Source: Streptomyces goshikiensis (GTDB lineage: Bacteria; Actinomycetota; Actinomycetes; Streptomycetales; Streptomycetaceae). Taken from it: a stretch of DNA of 64,000 bases. Below the pieces are notes generated by a model. It worked only from the letters and a program-made list of their open reading frames with translations, searched no databases and had not been told where the DNA came from. Location of the stretch: contig NZ_BMVE01000002.1 in assembly GCF_014650555.1 (NCBI RefSeq), forward strand, positions 248,001-312,000. The letters run 5' to 3'. This document shows positions 1 through 8,033 of this stretch, piece by piece (the stretch's first letter is position 1; every line of letters starts with the position of its first letter). Made by a program: the position numbers and the translations under genes.

Positions 1-1
1 C

Positions 2-505
2 CTGGAACTGGACGCCCGGCAGCGGACCTCCGTGCCCGGCATCTGGTCCGCCGGGGAGACCGGCGGCATCGGCGGGGCCGAACTGGCGCTGGCCGAGGGG
101 GAGCTCGCCGCCCGCGCGATCGCCGGGGCGGCCGCCCCGGCCGCGCTGGTCCGCCGCCGCGCCCGGCTGCGCGCCTTCGCCGCCGCGATGGGCGCCGCGC
201 ACCGTCCCGGGGCCGGCTGGACGGGCTGGCTCCGGGACGACACCGAGGTGTGCCGCTGCGAGGAGGTCCCGGCCGGGTGCGTCCGCGAGGCGGTCGAAGA
301 CCTGGGCGCGGGGGACGTGCGTACCGTCAAACTGCTCACCCGCGCCGGCATGGGCTGGTGCCAGGGCCGGATGTGCGGCCCGGCCGTCGCCGCCCTCGCC
401 GGCGAGGGCGCTTCCTCCCCGGGCGGCGCGGCGCCGGACCGGCGGCCGCTGTCCTGCCCGGTCCCGCTGCGCCACCTCGCCGAACTTCCGGCCACGGACG
501 GCTGA
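2..505 (+). CDS. FAD-dependent oxidoreductase with C-terminal BFD-type [2Fe-2S] domain, partial (5' end outside window)
   Basis: The reading frame is open to the left edge, so only the last ~167 residues are present. The segment VPGIWSAGETGGIGGAELA resembles the final FAD-binding motif of HcnB/opine-oxidase alpha subunits. It is followed by a BFD-like iron-sulfur domain with a CxC pair (VCRCEEV) and a CxxxxC pair (WCQGRMC), the usual four cluster ligands. Proteins of this kind oxidise cis-4-hydroxy-D-proline in hydroxyproline catabolism. The next genes (DHDPS-family deaminase, proline-racemase-family epimerase) are the classical partners, so D-hydroxyproline dehydrogenase subunit is the best reading. 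An opine or other D-amino-acid oxidase subunit is possible, since the catalytic part is not visible. Confidence 0.75.
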   Translation: MELDARQRTSVPGIWSAGETGGIGGAELALAEGELAARAIAGAAAPAALVRRRARLRAFAAAMGAAHRPGAGWTGWLRDDTEVCRCEEVPAGCVREAVEDLGAGDVRTVKLLTRAGMGWCQGRMCGPAVAALAGEGASSPGGAAPDRRPLSCPVPLRHLAELPATDG

Positions 506-523
506 TCCGGCTCCTCCGGACCC

Positions 524-574
524 TTGTGGCCGACTCACACCCCCAAGTAAAATGTCACACATCACTCTAGGGAG
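524..574 (+). promoter_or_regulatory. Promoter with overlapping GntR-type operator (site A) before the deaminase gene
   Basis: A -35-like TTGTGG (524-529) is followed after 18 bp by TAAAAT (548-553). The 12-mer GTAAAATGTCAC (547-558) covers the -10 box. Its reverse complement GTGACATTTTAC matches motifs before the gntR gene and the peptide ABC operon. The Shine-Dalgarno AGGGAG (569-574) lies 7 nt before the ATG at 582. This placement argues against an upstream ATG at 552, which lies inside the -10 box. Operator role is inferred. Confidence 0.55.
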
Positions 575-581
575 CTCTCAC

Positions 582-1499
582 ATGACGTACGCGCCCACCC
601 CCGCGCCCACCCGCACCCGCCCCTGGCACGGCATCATGGTCGCCACCACGCTGCCGCTGCGCGAGGACCTCAGCGTCGACCACGACGCGTACGCCGAACA
701 CGTGGCCTGGCTGATCGCCAACGGCTGCGACGGCGTCGTCCCCAACGGCTCCCTCGGCGAGTACCAGACGCTCACCGACGCGGAACGCGCCCAGGTCGTC
801 CGCACCGCCGTCGAGGCGGCCGGCGACGGCGCCCGCGTCATGCCCGGAGTCGCCGCCTACGGCAGCGCCGAGGCCCGCCGCTGGGCCGAGCAGGCCGCCG
901 AGGCCGGCGCCGGCTCCGTCCTGCTGCTGCCCCCCAACGCCTTCCGCGCCGACGCGGCCGCCGTCCGCGCCCACTACGCCGAGGTCGCCGCGGCCGGGCT
1001 GCCCGTCGTCGCGTACAACAACCCCATCGACACCAAGGTGGACCTGACCCCGCCGCTCCTCGCCCGCCTCCACGGCGACGGCAGCATCGTCGCCGTCAAG
1101 GAGTTCAGCGGGGACGTCCGCCGCGCGTACGAGATCGCCGAACTCGCCCCGGGCCTCGACCTGCTCATCGGCGCCGACGACGTCCTCCTCGAACTCGCCC
1201 TCGCCGGCGCCGTCGGCTGGATCGCCGGCTACCCCAACGCGCTCCCGAACGCCTGCGCCACCCTCTACCGGGCCGCCGTCGCGGGAGACCTCGACACCGC
1301 GCTGCCGCTCTACAAGTCCCTGCACTCGCTGCTGCGCTGGGACTCCAAGATCGAGTTCGTCCAGGCCATCAAGCTCTCCATGGACCTGGCCGGGCGCCCC
1401 GGCGGCGCCACCCGCCCGCCGCGCTTCCCGCTCACCGGCGAGACCGAGGCGGCCGTCCGCGCCGCCACCGAGAAGGCCCTCGCCGAGGGCCTCAACTAG
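582..1499 (+). CDS. DHDPS/NAL-family lyase, probable 1-pyrroline-4-hydroxy-2-carboxylate deaminase
   Basis: A 305-residue TIM-barrel protein of the dihydrodipicolinate synthase/N-acetylneuraminate lyase family. Visible landmarks are the substrate-carboxylate loop NGSLGEY (residues 55-61, in place of GTTGE), the proton-relay tyrosine in VVAYNNP (Tyr145) and the Schiff-base lysine in VAVKEFSG (Lys173). In hydroxyproline degradation the family member deaminates 1-pyrroline-4-hydroxy-2-carboxylate to 2-oxoglutarate semialdehyde, and the flanking oxidase and epimerase genes fit that step. It starts an operon of at least four genes and ends 16 bp before the epimerase start. A true lysine-biosynthetic DapA is unlikely in this context. 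The semialdehyde dehydrogenase expected next in the pathway is not in the window. Confidence 0.8.
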   Translation: MTYAPTPAPTRTRPWHGIMVATTLPLREDLSVDHDAYAEHVAWLIANGCDGVVPNGSLGEYQTLTDAERAQVVRTAVEAAGDGARVMPGVAAYGSAEARRWAEQAAEAGAGSVLLLPPNAFRADAAAVRAHYAEVAAAGLPVVAYNNPIDTKVDLTPPLLARLHGDGSIVAVKEFSGDVRRAYEIAELAPGLDLLIGADDVLLELALAGAVGWIAGYPNALPNACATLYRAAVAGDLDTALPLYKSLHSLLRWDSKIEFVQAIKLSMDLAGRPGGATRPPRFPLTGETEAAVRAATEKALAEGLN

Positions 1500-1515
1500 T
1501 CGCGAGGGAACCGGA

Positions 1516-2520
1516 ATGCGTACCCGCCACATCTACCACGCGGTCGACTCCCACACCGAGGGCATGCCGACCCGCGTGATCACCGGGGGAGTCGGGGTGG
1601 TCCCCGGCGCCACCATGGCCGACAAGCGGCTCCACTTCATCGAGCACATGGACCAGGTACGGACCCTGCTCATGTACGAGCCGCGCGGACACGCCGCGAT
1701 GAGCGGCGCGATCCTGCAACCCCCCACCCGGCCCGACGCCGACTTCGGCGTGCTCTACATCGAGGTGTCGGGCCTGCTGCCGATGTGCGGCCACGGAACC
1801 ATCGGGGTCGCCACCGTCCTCGTCGAGACCGGCATGGTGCCCGTCGTCGAACCGGTCACCACCGTCCGCCTCGACACCCCCGCCGGACTGGTCAGCGTGG
1901 ACGTCCGGGTCGAGGACGGCGCCGCCGGCGCCGTCACCCTCACCAACGTCCCGTCCTTCTGCGCCGGGCTCGACCTGAAGGCCGAGGTGCCCGGTCTCGG
2001 CACGGTCACCTACGACCTCGCCTACGGAGGCAACTTCTACGCCTTCGTCGAACTCGACTCCCTCGGACTGCCCTTCGACCGGGCCCGCAAGGACGACCTG
2101 CTCGCCGCCGGGCTCGCGGTCATGGACGCCGTCAACGCCTCCGCCGACCGGCCCGTCCACCCCGAGGACCCCTCCATCGCCGGGGTCAAGCACGTCTACC
2201 TCGCCGCCCCCGGCTCCGACGCCCGCCGCTCCCGGCACGCCATGGCCATCCACCCCGGCTGGTTCGACCGCTCGCCCTGCGGTACGGGGACCAGCGCGCG
2301 GATGGCCCAGCTGCACGCCCGCGGCCTGCTGGAAACCGGTGCCGACTTCGTCAACGAGTCCTTCATCGGGACCGAGTTCACCGGCCGGCTCATCGCCGAG
2401 ACCACCGTCGGCGGACTCCCGGCCGTCGTCCCCACCGTCACCGGACGGGCCTGGATCACCGGCACCGCCCAGTACTTCCTCGACCCGGCCGACCCCTTCC
2501 CCGGGGGGTTCCTGCTGTGA
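1516..2520 (+). CDS. Proline racemase family, probable 4-hydroxyproline 2-epimerase
   Basis: A 334-residue member of the proline-racemase superfamily. Both catalytic cysteines are present: Cys91 in MCGHGT and Cys255 in DRSPCGTGT. This is the two-thiol arrangement of racemases and epimerases, which remove and add the C2 proton from opposite faces. Given the D-hydroxyproline-dehydrogenase-type gene and the deaminase upstream, conversion of trans-4-hydroxy-L-proline to cis-4-hydroxy-D-proline is the best functional call. The downstream paralogue begins at a GTG overlapping this stop codon (GTGA), so the two are translationally coupled. Proline racemase itself is the main alternative. Confidence 0.82.
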   Translation: MRTRHIYHAVDSHTEGMPTRVITGGVGVVPGATMADKRLHFIEHMDQVRTLLMYEPRGHAAMSGAILQPPTRPDADFGVLYIEVSGLLPMCGHGTIGVATVLVETGMVPVVEPVTTVRLDTPAGLVSVDVRVEDGAAGAVTLTNVPSFCAGLDLKAEVPGLGTVTYDLAYGGNFYAFVELDSLGLPFDRARKDDLLAAGLAVMDAVNASADRPVHPEDPSIAGVKHVYLAAPGSDARRSRHAMAIHPGWFDRSPCGTGTSARMAQLHARGLLETGADFVNESFIGTEFTGRLIAETTVGGLPAVVPTVTGRAWITGTAQYFLDPADPFPGGFLL

Positions 2521-3557
2521 GCGCCGTCCGGGCCGTCCGCGCCACCGACTACCACACCGCGGGCGAGCCCTTCCGGATCGTCTGCGAAGGACTCCCCCCG
2601 GTCCCGGGGGACACCGTCGCCGAGCGCTGCGCCACCGTCATCGGCGCCGGCGGCTCCGGGACCGCTCCGCGCCCGGGCGCGCTGGACGACGTACGACGGC
2701 TCCTGGTGCGGGAGCCGCGCGGGCACGCCGGGATGTACGGGGGGTTCGTGGTGCCCCCGGACGACGACGGGGCCCACTTCGGAGTGCTGTTCTGGCACAA
2801 GGACGGCTACTCCACCGCCTGCGGGCACGGCACCATGGCCCTCGGCGTCTGGGCGGTGGACACCGGCCGGGTCGCCGCCCCCGACGACGGGGACGCCCGG
2901 GTGCGGATCGACGTACCGTCCGGGCGGGTCACCGCCACCGTGCACCGCGCCCGGGGCCGCACCACCGGGGTCACCTTCCGGGGCGTCCCGGCCCGGGTGG
3001 GCGCCCGCCGGGTGCCCGTCGCCACCTCCCTCGGCATCACCGAGGTGGACATCGCGCACGCCGGGGCCTGTTACGCCGTCGCCTCCGCGCGGGACCTCGG
3101 CCTGGAGGTCACCCGGGCCGCGCTGCCCTCCCTGGTCAGGGCCGGGCGGGAGATCCGCACCGCCCTGGCCACCCACCCCGCGACCTGGCACCCCGGCGGA
3201 CCGCTGCTCTCCGGGGTCTACGGGGTGGTCCTGTACGAGGAGCTGCCCGACACCCCGTTCGGGCCGCACCAGCGCAACGTCACCGTCTTCGCCGACGGAC
3301 AGGTCGACCGCTCGCCCTGTGGCTCCGGGACCTCGGCGCGGCTCGCGCTGCTGGCCGAGGACGGCCGGCTGGCGCCGGGGGAGGACCTGCTGCACGAATC
3401 GGTCGTCGGGACCGTCTTCACCGGCCGGGTGGTCCCCGGCGACCCGGCCGGTGACGGCGGCCTGGTCACGGAGGTCACCGGCACCGCGTACCGCACCGGC
3501 GAGCACGTCTTCGAGACCGATCCGCACGACGCCCTCGGCACCGGGTTCCTGCTGTGA
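2517..3557 (+). CDS. Second proline-racemase-family protein (Cys/Cys), hydroxyproline epimerase/dehydratase-like
   Basis: A 346-residue paralogue of the preceding gene. The GTG start at 2517 is chosen because it overlaps the upstream TGA and gives a family-typical N-terminus (AVRATDYHTAGEPFRIV). The catalytic positions are Cys102 (ACGHGT) and Cys268 (DRSPCGSGT). Family members next to an ornithine-cyclodeaminase-like reductase, as here, are often trans-3-hydroxy-L-proline dehydratases, but those usually carry Thr at the second position. The retained second Cys therefore argues for epimerase or racemase chemistry, or an atypical dehydratase. It is coupled by another GTGA overlap to the reductase gene downstream. 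Confidence 0.72.
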   Translation: MSAVRAVRATDYHTAGEPFRIVCEGLPPVPGDTVAERCATVIGAGGSGTAPRPGALDDVRRLLVREPRGHAGMYGGFVVPPDDDGAHFGVLFWHKDGYSTACGHGTMALGVWAVDTGRVAAPDDGDARVRIDVPSGRVTATVHRARGRTTGVTFRGVPARVGARRVPVATSLGITEVDIAHAGACYAVASARDLGLEVTRAALPSLVRAGREIRTALATHPATWHPGGPLLSGVYGVVLYEELPDTPFGPHQRNVTVFADGQVDRSPCGSGTSARLALLAEDGRLAPGEDLLHESVVGTVFTGRVVPGDPAGDGGLVTEVTGTAYRTGEHVFETDPHDALGTGFLL

Positions 3558-4501
3558 TCCCGCAGCTGACCGCCGAGGAGATGGCCGGGCTCCTCACCCC
3601 GGCCGCCGCGGCCGACGCGCTGGCCGACGCCCTGCGCGCCGGGGTGGACCCGGAAGGCTGCCCGTCGCGCACGGCCCTGGACGTCCCCGGCGGGCAGCTG
3701 CTGCTGATGCCGGCCGCGACCGGGGCGTACGCCGGGGTGAAGATCGCCGGGGTGGCGCCGGGGAACGCGCGGCGGGCACTGCCCCGCATCACCGGCTCGT
3801 ACCTGCTCCTGGACGGCCCCACCCTGCGCCCGCTGGCCCTCCTCGACGGGGCGGCCCTGACGACGCTGCGCACCCCGGCGGTCTCCGCGCTCGCGCTGCG
3901 CCACCTGGCGCCGGCCGGGCCGCCGCCGCGGCTGGTGCTGTTCGGGTCGGGGCCGCAGGCGTACGGACACCTCGAAGCGGTCGCGGCGGTGCGGGAGCCG
4001 GCCGAGGTCGTGGTCGTGGCGCGCAAGGCCCCGGGCGCGGCCCGACTCGCCGCCCGCGCGCGGGAGATGGGCTACGAGGCCCGGACCGGGACCGCCGCGG
4101 ACGTGGCGGGCGCCGATCTGGTCGTCTGCTGCACCACGGCCCGCGAGCCGCTCTTCGACGGGCGGCTCGTCGGCCCGGGCGCCACCGTCGTCGCCGTCGG
4201 CTCGCACGAGCCCGACGCGCGGGAGACGGACACGGCGCTGGTGCGGCGGGCGGCGGTGTACGTGGAGTCCCGGGCGGCGGCGCTGCGGGAGGCGGGGGAC
4301 CTGCTGGTGCCGGAGGCGGAAGGGGCCATCGGGCCCGGTCATATCAGCGGCACCCTTGCTGACCTGGTCGCCGGCCGGCTGCCGGTGGGCGGGCCGCCGA
4401 ATTGTCCACAGCTCTTCAAGAGCGTGGGCATGGCCTGGGAGGATCTCGCTGTGGCGGTCGCGCTGTTCCGGGCCGCCGGCGGAGACAACAGCGAAACGTG
4501 A
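3554..4501 (+). CDS. Ornithine cyclodeaminase/mu-crystallin family, probable 1-pyrroline-2-carboxylate reductase
   Basis: A 315-residue OCD/mu-crystallin-family protein. The N-terminal part contains the substrate-arm segment AGVKIAGVAPGN and the conserved LLDGAALTTLRTPAVSALA. A Rossmann fold begins around residue 130 with the glycine-rich LFGSGPQAYGH. In bacterial hydroxyproline loci this family reduces 1-pyrroline-2-carboxylate to L-proline with NAD(P)H, the second step of trans-3-hydroxy-L-proline use. It could also serve D-proline or other imino acids. The start GTG overlaps the stop of the upstream paralogue. Its own stop codon lies inside operator-like site B, which precedes gntR. Confidence 0.72.
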   Translation: MIPQLTAEEMAGLLTPAAAADALADALRAGVDPEGCPSRTALDVPGGQLLLMPAATGAYAGVKIAGVAPGNARRALPRITGSYLLLDGPTLRPLALLDGAALTTLRTPAVSALALRHLAPAGPPPRLVLFGSGPQAYGHLEAVAAVREPAEVVVVARKAPGAARLAARAREMGYEARTGTAADVAGADLVVCCTTAREPLFDGRLVGPGATVVAVGSHEPDARETDTALVRRAAVYVESRAAALREAGDLLVPEAEGAIGPGHISGTLADLVAGRLPVGGPPNCPQLFKSVGMAWEDLAVAVALFRAAGGDNSET

Positions 4502-4549
4502 CATTGTACGCTGTGCCTCTGCTCGTCGGTGGTGTGCGGTGTCGGAGGA
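4498..4549 (+). promoter_or_regulatory. GntR-type operator (site B) and strong RBS before the regulator gene
   Basis: GTGACATTGTAC (4498-4509) is the second copy of the recurring 12-mer and overlaps the stop codon of the reductase gene. It has partial dyad symmetry (GT-N8-AC), the spacing seen in many FadR-subfamily operators. A strong Shine-Dalgarno GGAGGA (4544-4549) precedes the ATG at 4556. The site suggests that the regulator controls its own expression; no clear -10 box was found between motif and gene. Confidence 0.5.
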
Positions 4550-4555
4550 AAAGCA

Positions 4556-5272
4556 ATGGGTGACCTGAAGCAGCACAGTCTCATCAAGGCCCAGGAACGG
4601 CTCCGCGACCAGGTCGGCCATGCCCTTCGAGCAGCCCTGATAGCGGGCGAACTCCGCCCGGGGAACGTCTACTCGGCACCGGGCCTGGCCGCCGAACTCG
4701 GCGTCTCGGCCACGCCCGTGCGCGAGGCCATGCTCGACCTCGCCCGCGAGGGCCTGGTGGAACCGGTCCGCAACAAGGGCTTCCGGATCACCGAGGTCAG
4801 CGAGCGCGACCTGGACCAGTACACCGAACTGCGCACGATGATCGAGGTCCCGACCATCGGCCGGATCACGAAGATCGCCAAGCCGGAGCAGCTGGAGGCC
4901 CTGCGCCCCATCGCCGAGGAGATCGTCACCAGCGCGCGCGAGCACAACCTCATCGGCTACCTGGAGGCGGACCGCCGCTTCCACCTGACGCTGCTCGCCC
5001 TCGCGGGCAACGACCGGCTCGTCGAAACCGTCGGCGACCTGCGCAAGCGGTCCCGCCTGTACGGACTGACCGGGCTGGACGAGGCGGGCAAGCTGGTCTC
5101 CTCCGCGGAGGAACACGTGGAACTGCTGGACCTGATGCTGAGCGGCGACGCGGAGGCGGCCGAGGCGTGCATGACGCGCCACCTCGGCCACGTCCGGTCG
5201 CTCTGGGCCCAGGGCCGCGACGAACCCGTCGGCCGCCCGGCGGCCCGCCTGGGCGGCGCGGCCAAGAACTGA
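4556..5272 (+). CDS. GntR-family (FadR/FCD subfamily) transcriptional regulator
   Basis: A 238-residue regulator. Residues ~5-70 form a winged helix-turn-helix (AAELGVSATPVREAMLDLAREGLV, then the wing PVRNKGFRITEV). The rest is an all-helical FCD ligand domain (TELRTMIEVPTI..., RRFHLTLLALAGNDRLVETV), in which Asp/His residues normally bind a metal or the effector acid. The start ATG 4556 was chosen over an upstream in-frame GTG at 4529 because GGAGGA lies 6 nt before it. As the last gene of the hydroxyproline operon it is the natural candidate to bind the four GTGACATTKTAC-like motifs in this region. The effector would probably be hydroxyproline or a pathway intermediate. Confidence 0.9.
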   Translation: MGDLKQHSLIKAQERLRDQVGHALRAALIAGELRPGNVYSAPGLAAELGVSATPVREAMLDLAREGLVEPVRNKGFRITEVSERDLDQYTELRTMIEVPTIGRITKIAKPEQLEALRPIAEEIVTSAREHNLIGYLEADRRFHLTLLALAGNDRLVETVGDLRKRSRLYGLTGLDEAGKLVSSAEEHVELLDLMLSGDAEAAEACMTRHLGHVRSLWAQGRDEPVGRPAARLGGAAKN

Positions 5273-5333
5273 GCTCCCGCGCGGGCCCGCCGGCCCGCAC
5301 GGAACACCTCGGCGCCCCGCGCGGGACGCCGGG

Positions 5334-5364
5334 GAGCGGCCGGGCACTTCGGGCCCGGCCGCTC
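5334..5364. terminator. Terminator hairpin between convergent gntR and secreted-protein genes
   Basis: A perfect 12-bp stem (5334-5345 with 5353-5364) with a 7-nt loop containing TTCG. It lies between two genes that converge, so it could serve both strands. There is no T-tract. Confidence 0.75.
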
Positions 5365-5414
5365 TACGGTTCCGGTGTCACGGGGAGAGTGGCTCGGCTG
5401 CTTGCCAACCGCTG

Positions 5415-5942
5415 CTACTTGCAGAACCGCTGCGCGGCCAGCTCGGACCCTGCCTTGAAGCCCTTCTCGAAGTTGGGGTCGACCGCGGCCAGGTTGTTCT
5501 TGTTCTGCTGGTTCAGCTTCTTGCAGTCCGCCTTGACGAGCGCGAAGCCCTGGGAGAAGCCTTCCTTGAACTGCGCCTTGGCGTCCTTCTGTTCGGCCGC
5601 CTTGGCGGAGCCGCAGGCGATCTCGCCCGTGCCGCTCTGCGTCGCGCTGTAGTCCGCGTCTTCCAGGTTGGCCACGGCGAAGCCGCCGCTGGCCGTGACG
5701 CTGGCCGTGAAGGTCTTGCCCGTCGAGCCCTCCAGGAGCACCTTGGTGCTCGGCCTGAAGCCGGTGCCGCTCACGGTGACCCTGCCGGTGCCGTTCGTCG
5801 AGGCTTTGGTGCTGCAACTCGCCTTCGTGGGCGCCGCGCTCTGCGCGGCGTGCGCGGAGGACACGGCGAAGCCCAGCGTGCCGACGGCGAGTGACGAGGC
5901 GATGAGGGGGGTGAACAGGGCGACGCGAATGCGTGTGTTCAT
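5415..5942 (-). CDS. Small secreted protein of unknown function
   Basis: A 175-residue protein with a clear Sec signal peptide: basic start MNTRIR, a hydrophobic stretch and a probable cleavage after AHA near residue 32. The segment TGRVTVSGTGFRPSTKVLLEG looks like one IPT/TIG-type beta-sandwich repeat. The C-terminal half is Lys/Gln/Asn-rich and helical, with three cysteines (IACGS, ADCKK, RFCK). The start is supported by GGGAGGAA about 8 nt upstream. It is transcribed away from the peptide transporter and its function cannot be named. Confidence 0.7.
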   Translation of the reverse strand: MNTRIRVALFTPLIASSLAVGTLGFAVSSAHAAQSAAPTKASCSTKASTNGTGRVTVSGTGFRPSTKVLLEGSTGKTFTASVTASGGFAVANLEDADYSATQSGTGEIACGSAKAAEQKDAKAQFKEGFSQGFALVKADCKKLNQQNKNNLAAVDPNFEKGFKAGSELAAQRFCK

Positions 5943-6260
5943 CGTTCGTTCCTCCCTTTCGGGAGCGCGGAGGTGTCGTTCTTGAGGTCGCCACCCCGAT
6001 CAGGGACGCGGCCGGGCGGTGGTGGTGAGCCACGCCTGCCCTCTGGGGTCACCGCTCACATTCGGCGTCCGAGGGCCGCAACTCCTCCCATTTTCCCGCC
6101 GTTGTCCGAGGCTGTCGACCGGGGGTGGGATCGGCTGCCGCCCGGGAGCCGGATCGGACACGGCTGGATAACGGCGGTACCGACCCCTTGTCAGTGCAAT
6201 TTCACATTACTATGTTACCGGTCACACACCATAAAGCGCGGCCCTTCACTGGAGTGACCC
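5943..6260. promoter_or_regulatory. Divergent intergenic region with ABC-operon promoter and operator site C
   Basis: The 318-bp gap has no gene. Toward the transporter a -35-like TTGTCA (6188-6193) precedes TATGTT (6211-6216) by 17 bp. The near-perfect palindrome GTTACCGGTCAC (6214-6225) overlaps the -10 end. Read on the other strand it is GTGACCGGTAAC, the third copy of the module's 12-mer. The rest of the gap (5943-6187) shows no repeat I could recognise; the secreted-protein promoter must lie there. Confidence 0.55.
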
Positions 6261-8012
6261 ATGACCAAGCGCACCCAACTCGCCCTCGCCACAAGCCTGG
6301 TGGTGGCTCTCGCACTCGGTGCCTCCGGCTGCTCCGACACCAAGAAGGGCTCCGCCCCGGGCAAGGGCGGCGGCGCGAGCAACCCCGCCGCCGCCAACGA
6401 CGGCAAGATCCTCGGCGGCACCCCCGTCAAGGGCGGCACCCTGACCGTCCTGTCCAACCAGGACTTCTCCCACCTCGACCCCGCCCGCAACTGGACGATG
6501 CCGACGATGGACTTCGGCACCCGCCTCCTCTACCGCACCCTCGTCACCTTCAAGGCCGAGCCCGGCAAGGCCGGCAGCGAGCTGGTGCCCGACCTCGCCA
6601 CCGACCTCGGCACCCCCTCCAACGGCGGCAGGACCTGGACGTTCACCCTCAAGGAGGGCGTGAAGTACGAGGACGGCTCGCCCGTCAGGTCCCAGGACGT
6701 CAAGTACAACGTCGAGCGCTCCTTCGCCCCCGACCTCACCGGCGGCCCCGACTACGCGGCCCAGTACCTGGCCGGCACCGACGGCTACAAGGGCCCCCTC
6801 CAGGGCAAGCACCTCGACTCCGTGAAGACCCCGGACGACCGCACGATCGTCTTCGAACTGAAGCGCCCCGTCGCCGAGTTCTCCGCGACCGCCACCCTCC
6901 CCACCTTCGCGCCCGTCCCCGAGGCCAAGGAGAAGGGCACCCAGTACGACGCCCGCCCGTTCTCCTCCGGCCCGTACAAGATCGAGACGTACGACCGCGA
7001 CAAGAAGCTCGTCCTCGTCCGCAACGAGCACTGGGACGCCGCCACCGACCCCGTCCGCAAGGCCTACCCCGACAGGTTCGTCGTCGTGATGGGCCTCAAG
7101 GGCGGCCAGATCGACGACCGGATCATCGCCGGCGACGGAGCCGACGCCTCCGCCGTCCAGTACGCCGACATGCGCCCCGAGAGCGCCCCCAAGGTGCTGC
7201 CGAAGCCGGAGATCAAGGCGCGTCTGCTCGCCGAGTCCCAGGGCTGTACCGAGATGCTCCACCTGAACAACTCCCGCGCCCCCTTCGACGACCCCAAGGT
7301 CCGCGAGGCCATGCAGTACGCCGTCGACAAGGAAGCCGTGATCACCGCGGGAGGCGGCCCGGCCCTCAACGAGATCGCCACCGCCTACCTGCCCCCGGCC
7401 CTCACCGGCGGCAAGCAGGCCGACACCCTGAAGATCGCGCCCTCCGGCGACCCGGCCAGGGCCAAGGAACTCCTGAAGGCCGCCGGCAAGGAGAAGCTGA
7501 AGGTCTCCCTCGCCGTCTCCACCGGCGACAAGGGCAAGGCCGAGGCCATCCAGCAGGGCCTGTCCCGGGCCGGCGTCGAGGTCGTCATCGACACCGTCGA
7601 CCCGGGCGCGTACTACGACGTCATCGGCGACCTGTCCACCACCCCCGACATGACGCTGACCGGCTGGTGCCCCGACTACCCCTCCGGCTCCACCTGGATC
7701 CCCTTCGTCTTCGACGGACGCACCGTCAAGGACAAGGGCAACCAGGGCAACTACAGCCAGTTCCGCGACGAGGCGACCATGAAGCGGATCGACGAGATCA
7801 ACGCCATGGACGACGCGCGGCAGGCCGGCCAGGCCTGGACCGACCTCGACGCCGAGATCATGAAGAAGTCCCCCTCCATCCCGGTCCTGCTGGAGCGCAA
7901 GCCGCTGCTCGTCGGCCCCAACATCGCGGGCGCCTTCGGCCACCCCGTGTGGACCGGGACCATCGACTACGGCACGGTCGGCCTCAAGGACCCCTCGAAG
8001 AGCCAGGGCTGA
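6261..8012 (+). CDS. Peptide ABC transporter substrate-binding lipoprotein (family 5, DppA/OppA-like)
   Basis: A 583-residue extracellular binding protein. The N-terminus is a lipoprotein signal (MTKRTQLALATSLVVALALG, then ASGC, Cys ~24), so the mature protein is tethered outside the membrane. The body has SBP_bac_5 features: VKGGTLTVLSNQDFSHLDPA near residue 60, the central SGPYKIETYDR, and LNNSRAPFDDPKVREAMQYAVDKEAV. It heads a five-gene importer operon and carries operator-like site C at its promoter. The setting next to hydroxyproline genes and a prolyl-type peptidase suggests peptides rich in Pro/Hyp, but specificity cannot be read from sequence. Confidence 0.88.
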   Translation: MTKRTQLALATSLVVALALGASGCSDTKKGSAPGKGGGASNPAAANDGKILGGTPVKGGTLTVLSNQDFSHLDPARNWTMPTMDFGTRLLYRTLVTFKAEPGKAGSELVPDLATDLGTPSNGGRTWTFTLKEGVKYEDGSPVRSQDVKYNVERSFAPDLTGGPDYAAQYLAGTDGYKGPLQGKHLDSVKTPDDRTIVFELKRPVAEFSATATLPTFAPVPEAKEKGTQYDARPFSSGPYKIETYDRDKKLVLVRNEHWDAATDPVRKAYPDRFVVVMGLKGGQIDDRIIAGDGADASAVQYADMRPESAPKVLPKPEIKARLLAESQGCTEMLHLNNSRAPFDDPKVREAMQYAVDKEAVITAGGGPALNEIATAYLPPALTGGKQADTLKIAPSGDPARAKELLKAAGKEKLKVSLAVSTGDKGKAEAIQQGLSRAGVEVVIDTVDPGAYYDVIGDLSTTPDMTLTGWCPDYPSGSTWIPFVFDGRTVKDKGNQGNYSQFRDEATMKRIDEINAMDDARQAGQAWTDLDAEIMKKSPSIPVLLERKPLLVGPNIAGAFGHPVWTGTIDYGTVGLKDPSKSQG

Positions 8013-8033
8013 GGCGGCCGGAGCCCCGACACC

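Noticed and set aside
552..581. An earlier ATG for the DHDPS-family gene
   Set aside because: It lies within the TAAAAT -10 box and lacks a Shine-Dalgarno; ATG 582 has AGGGAG at 7 nt.
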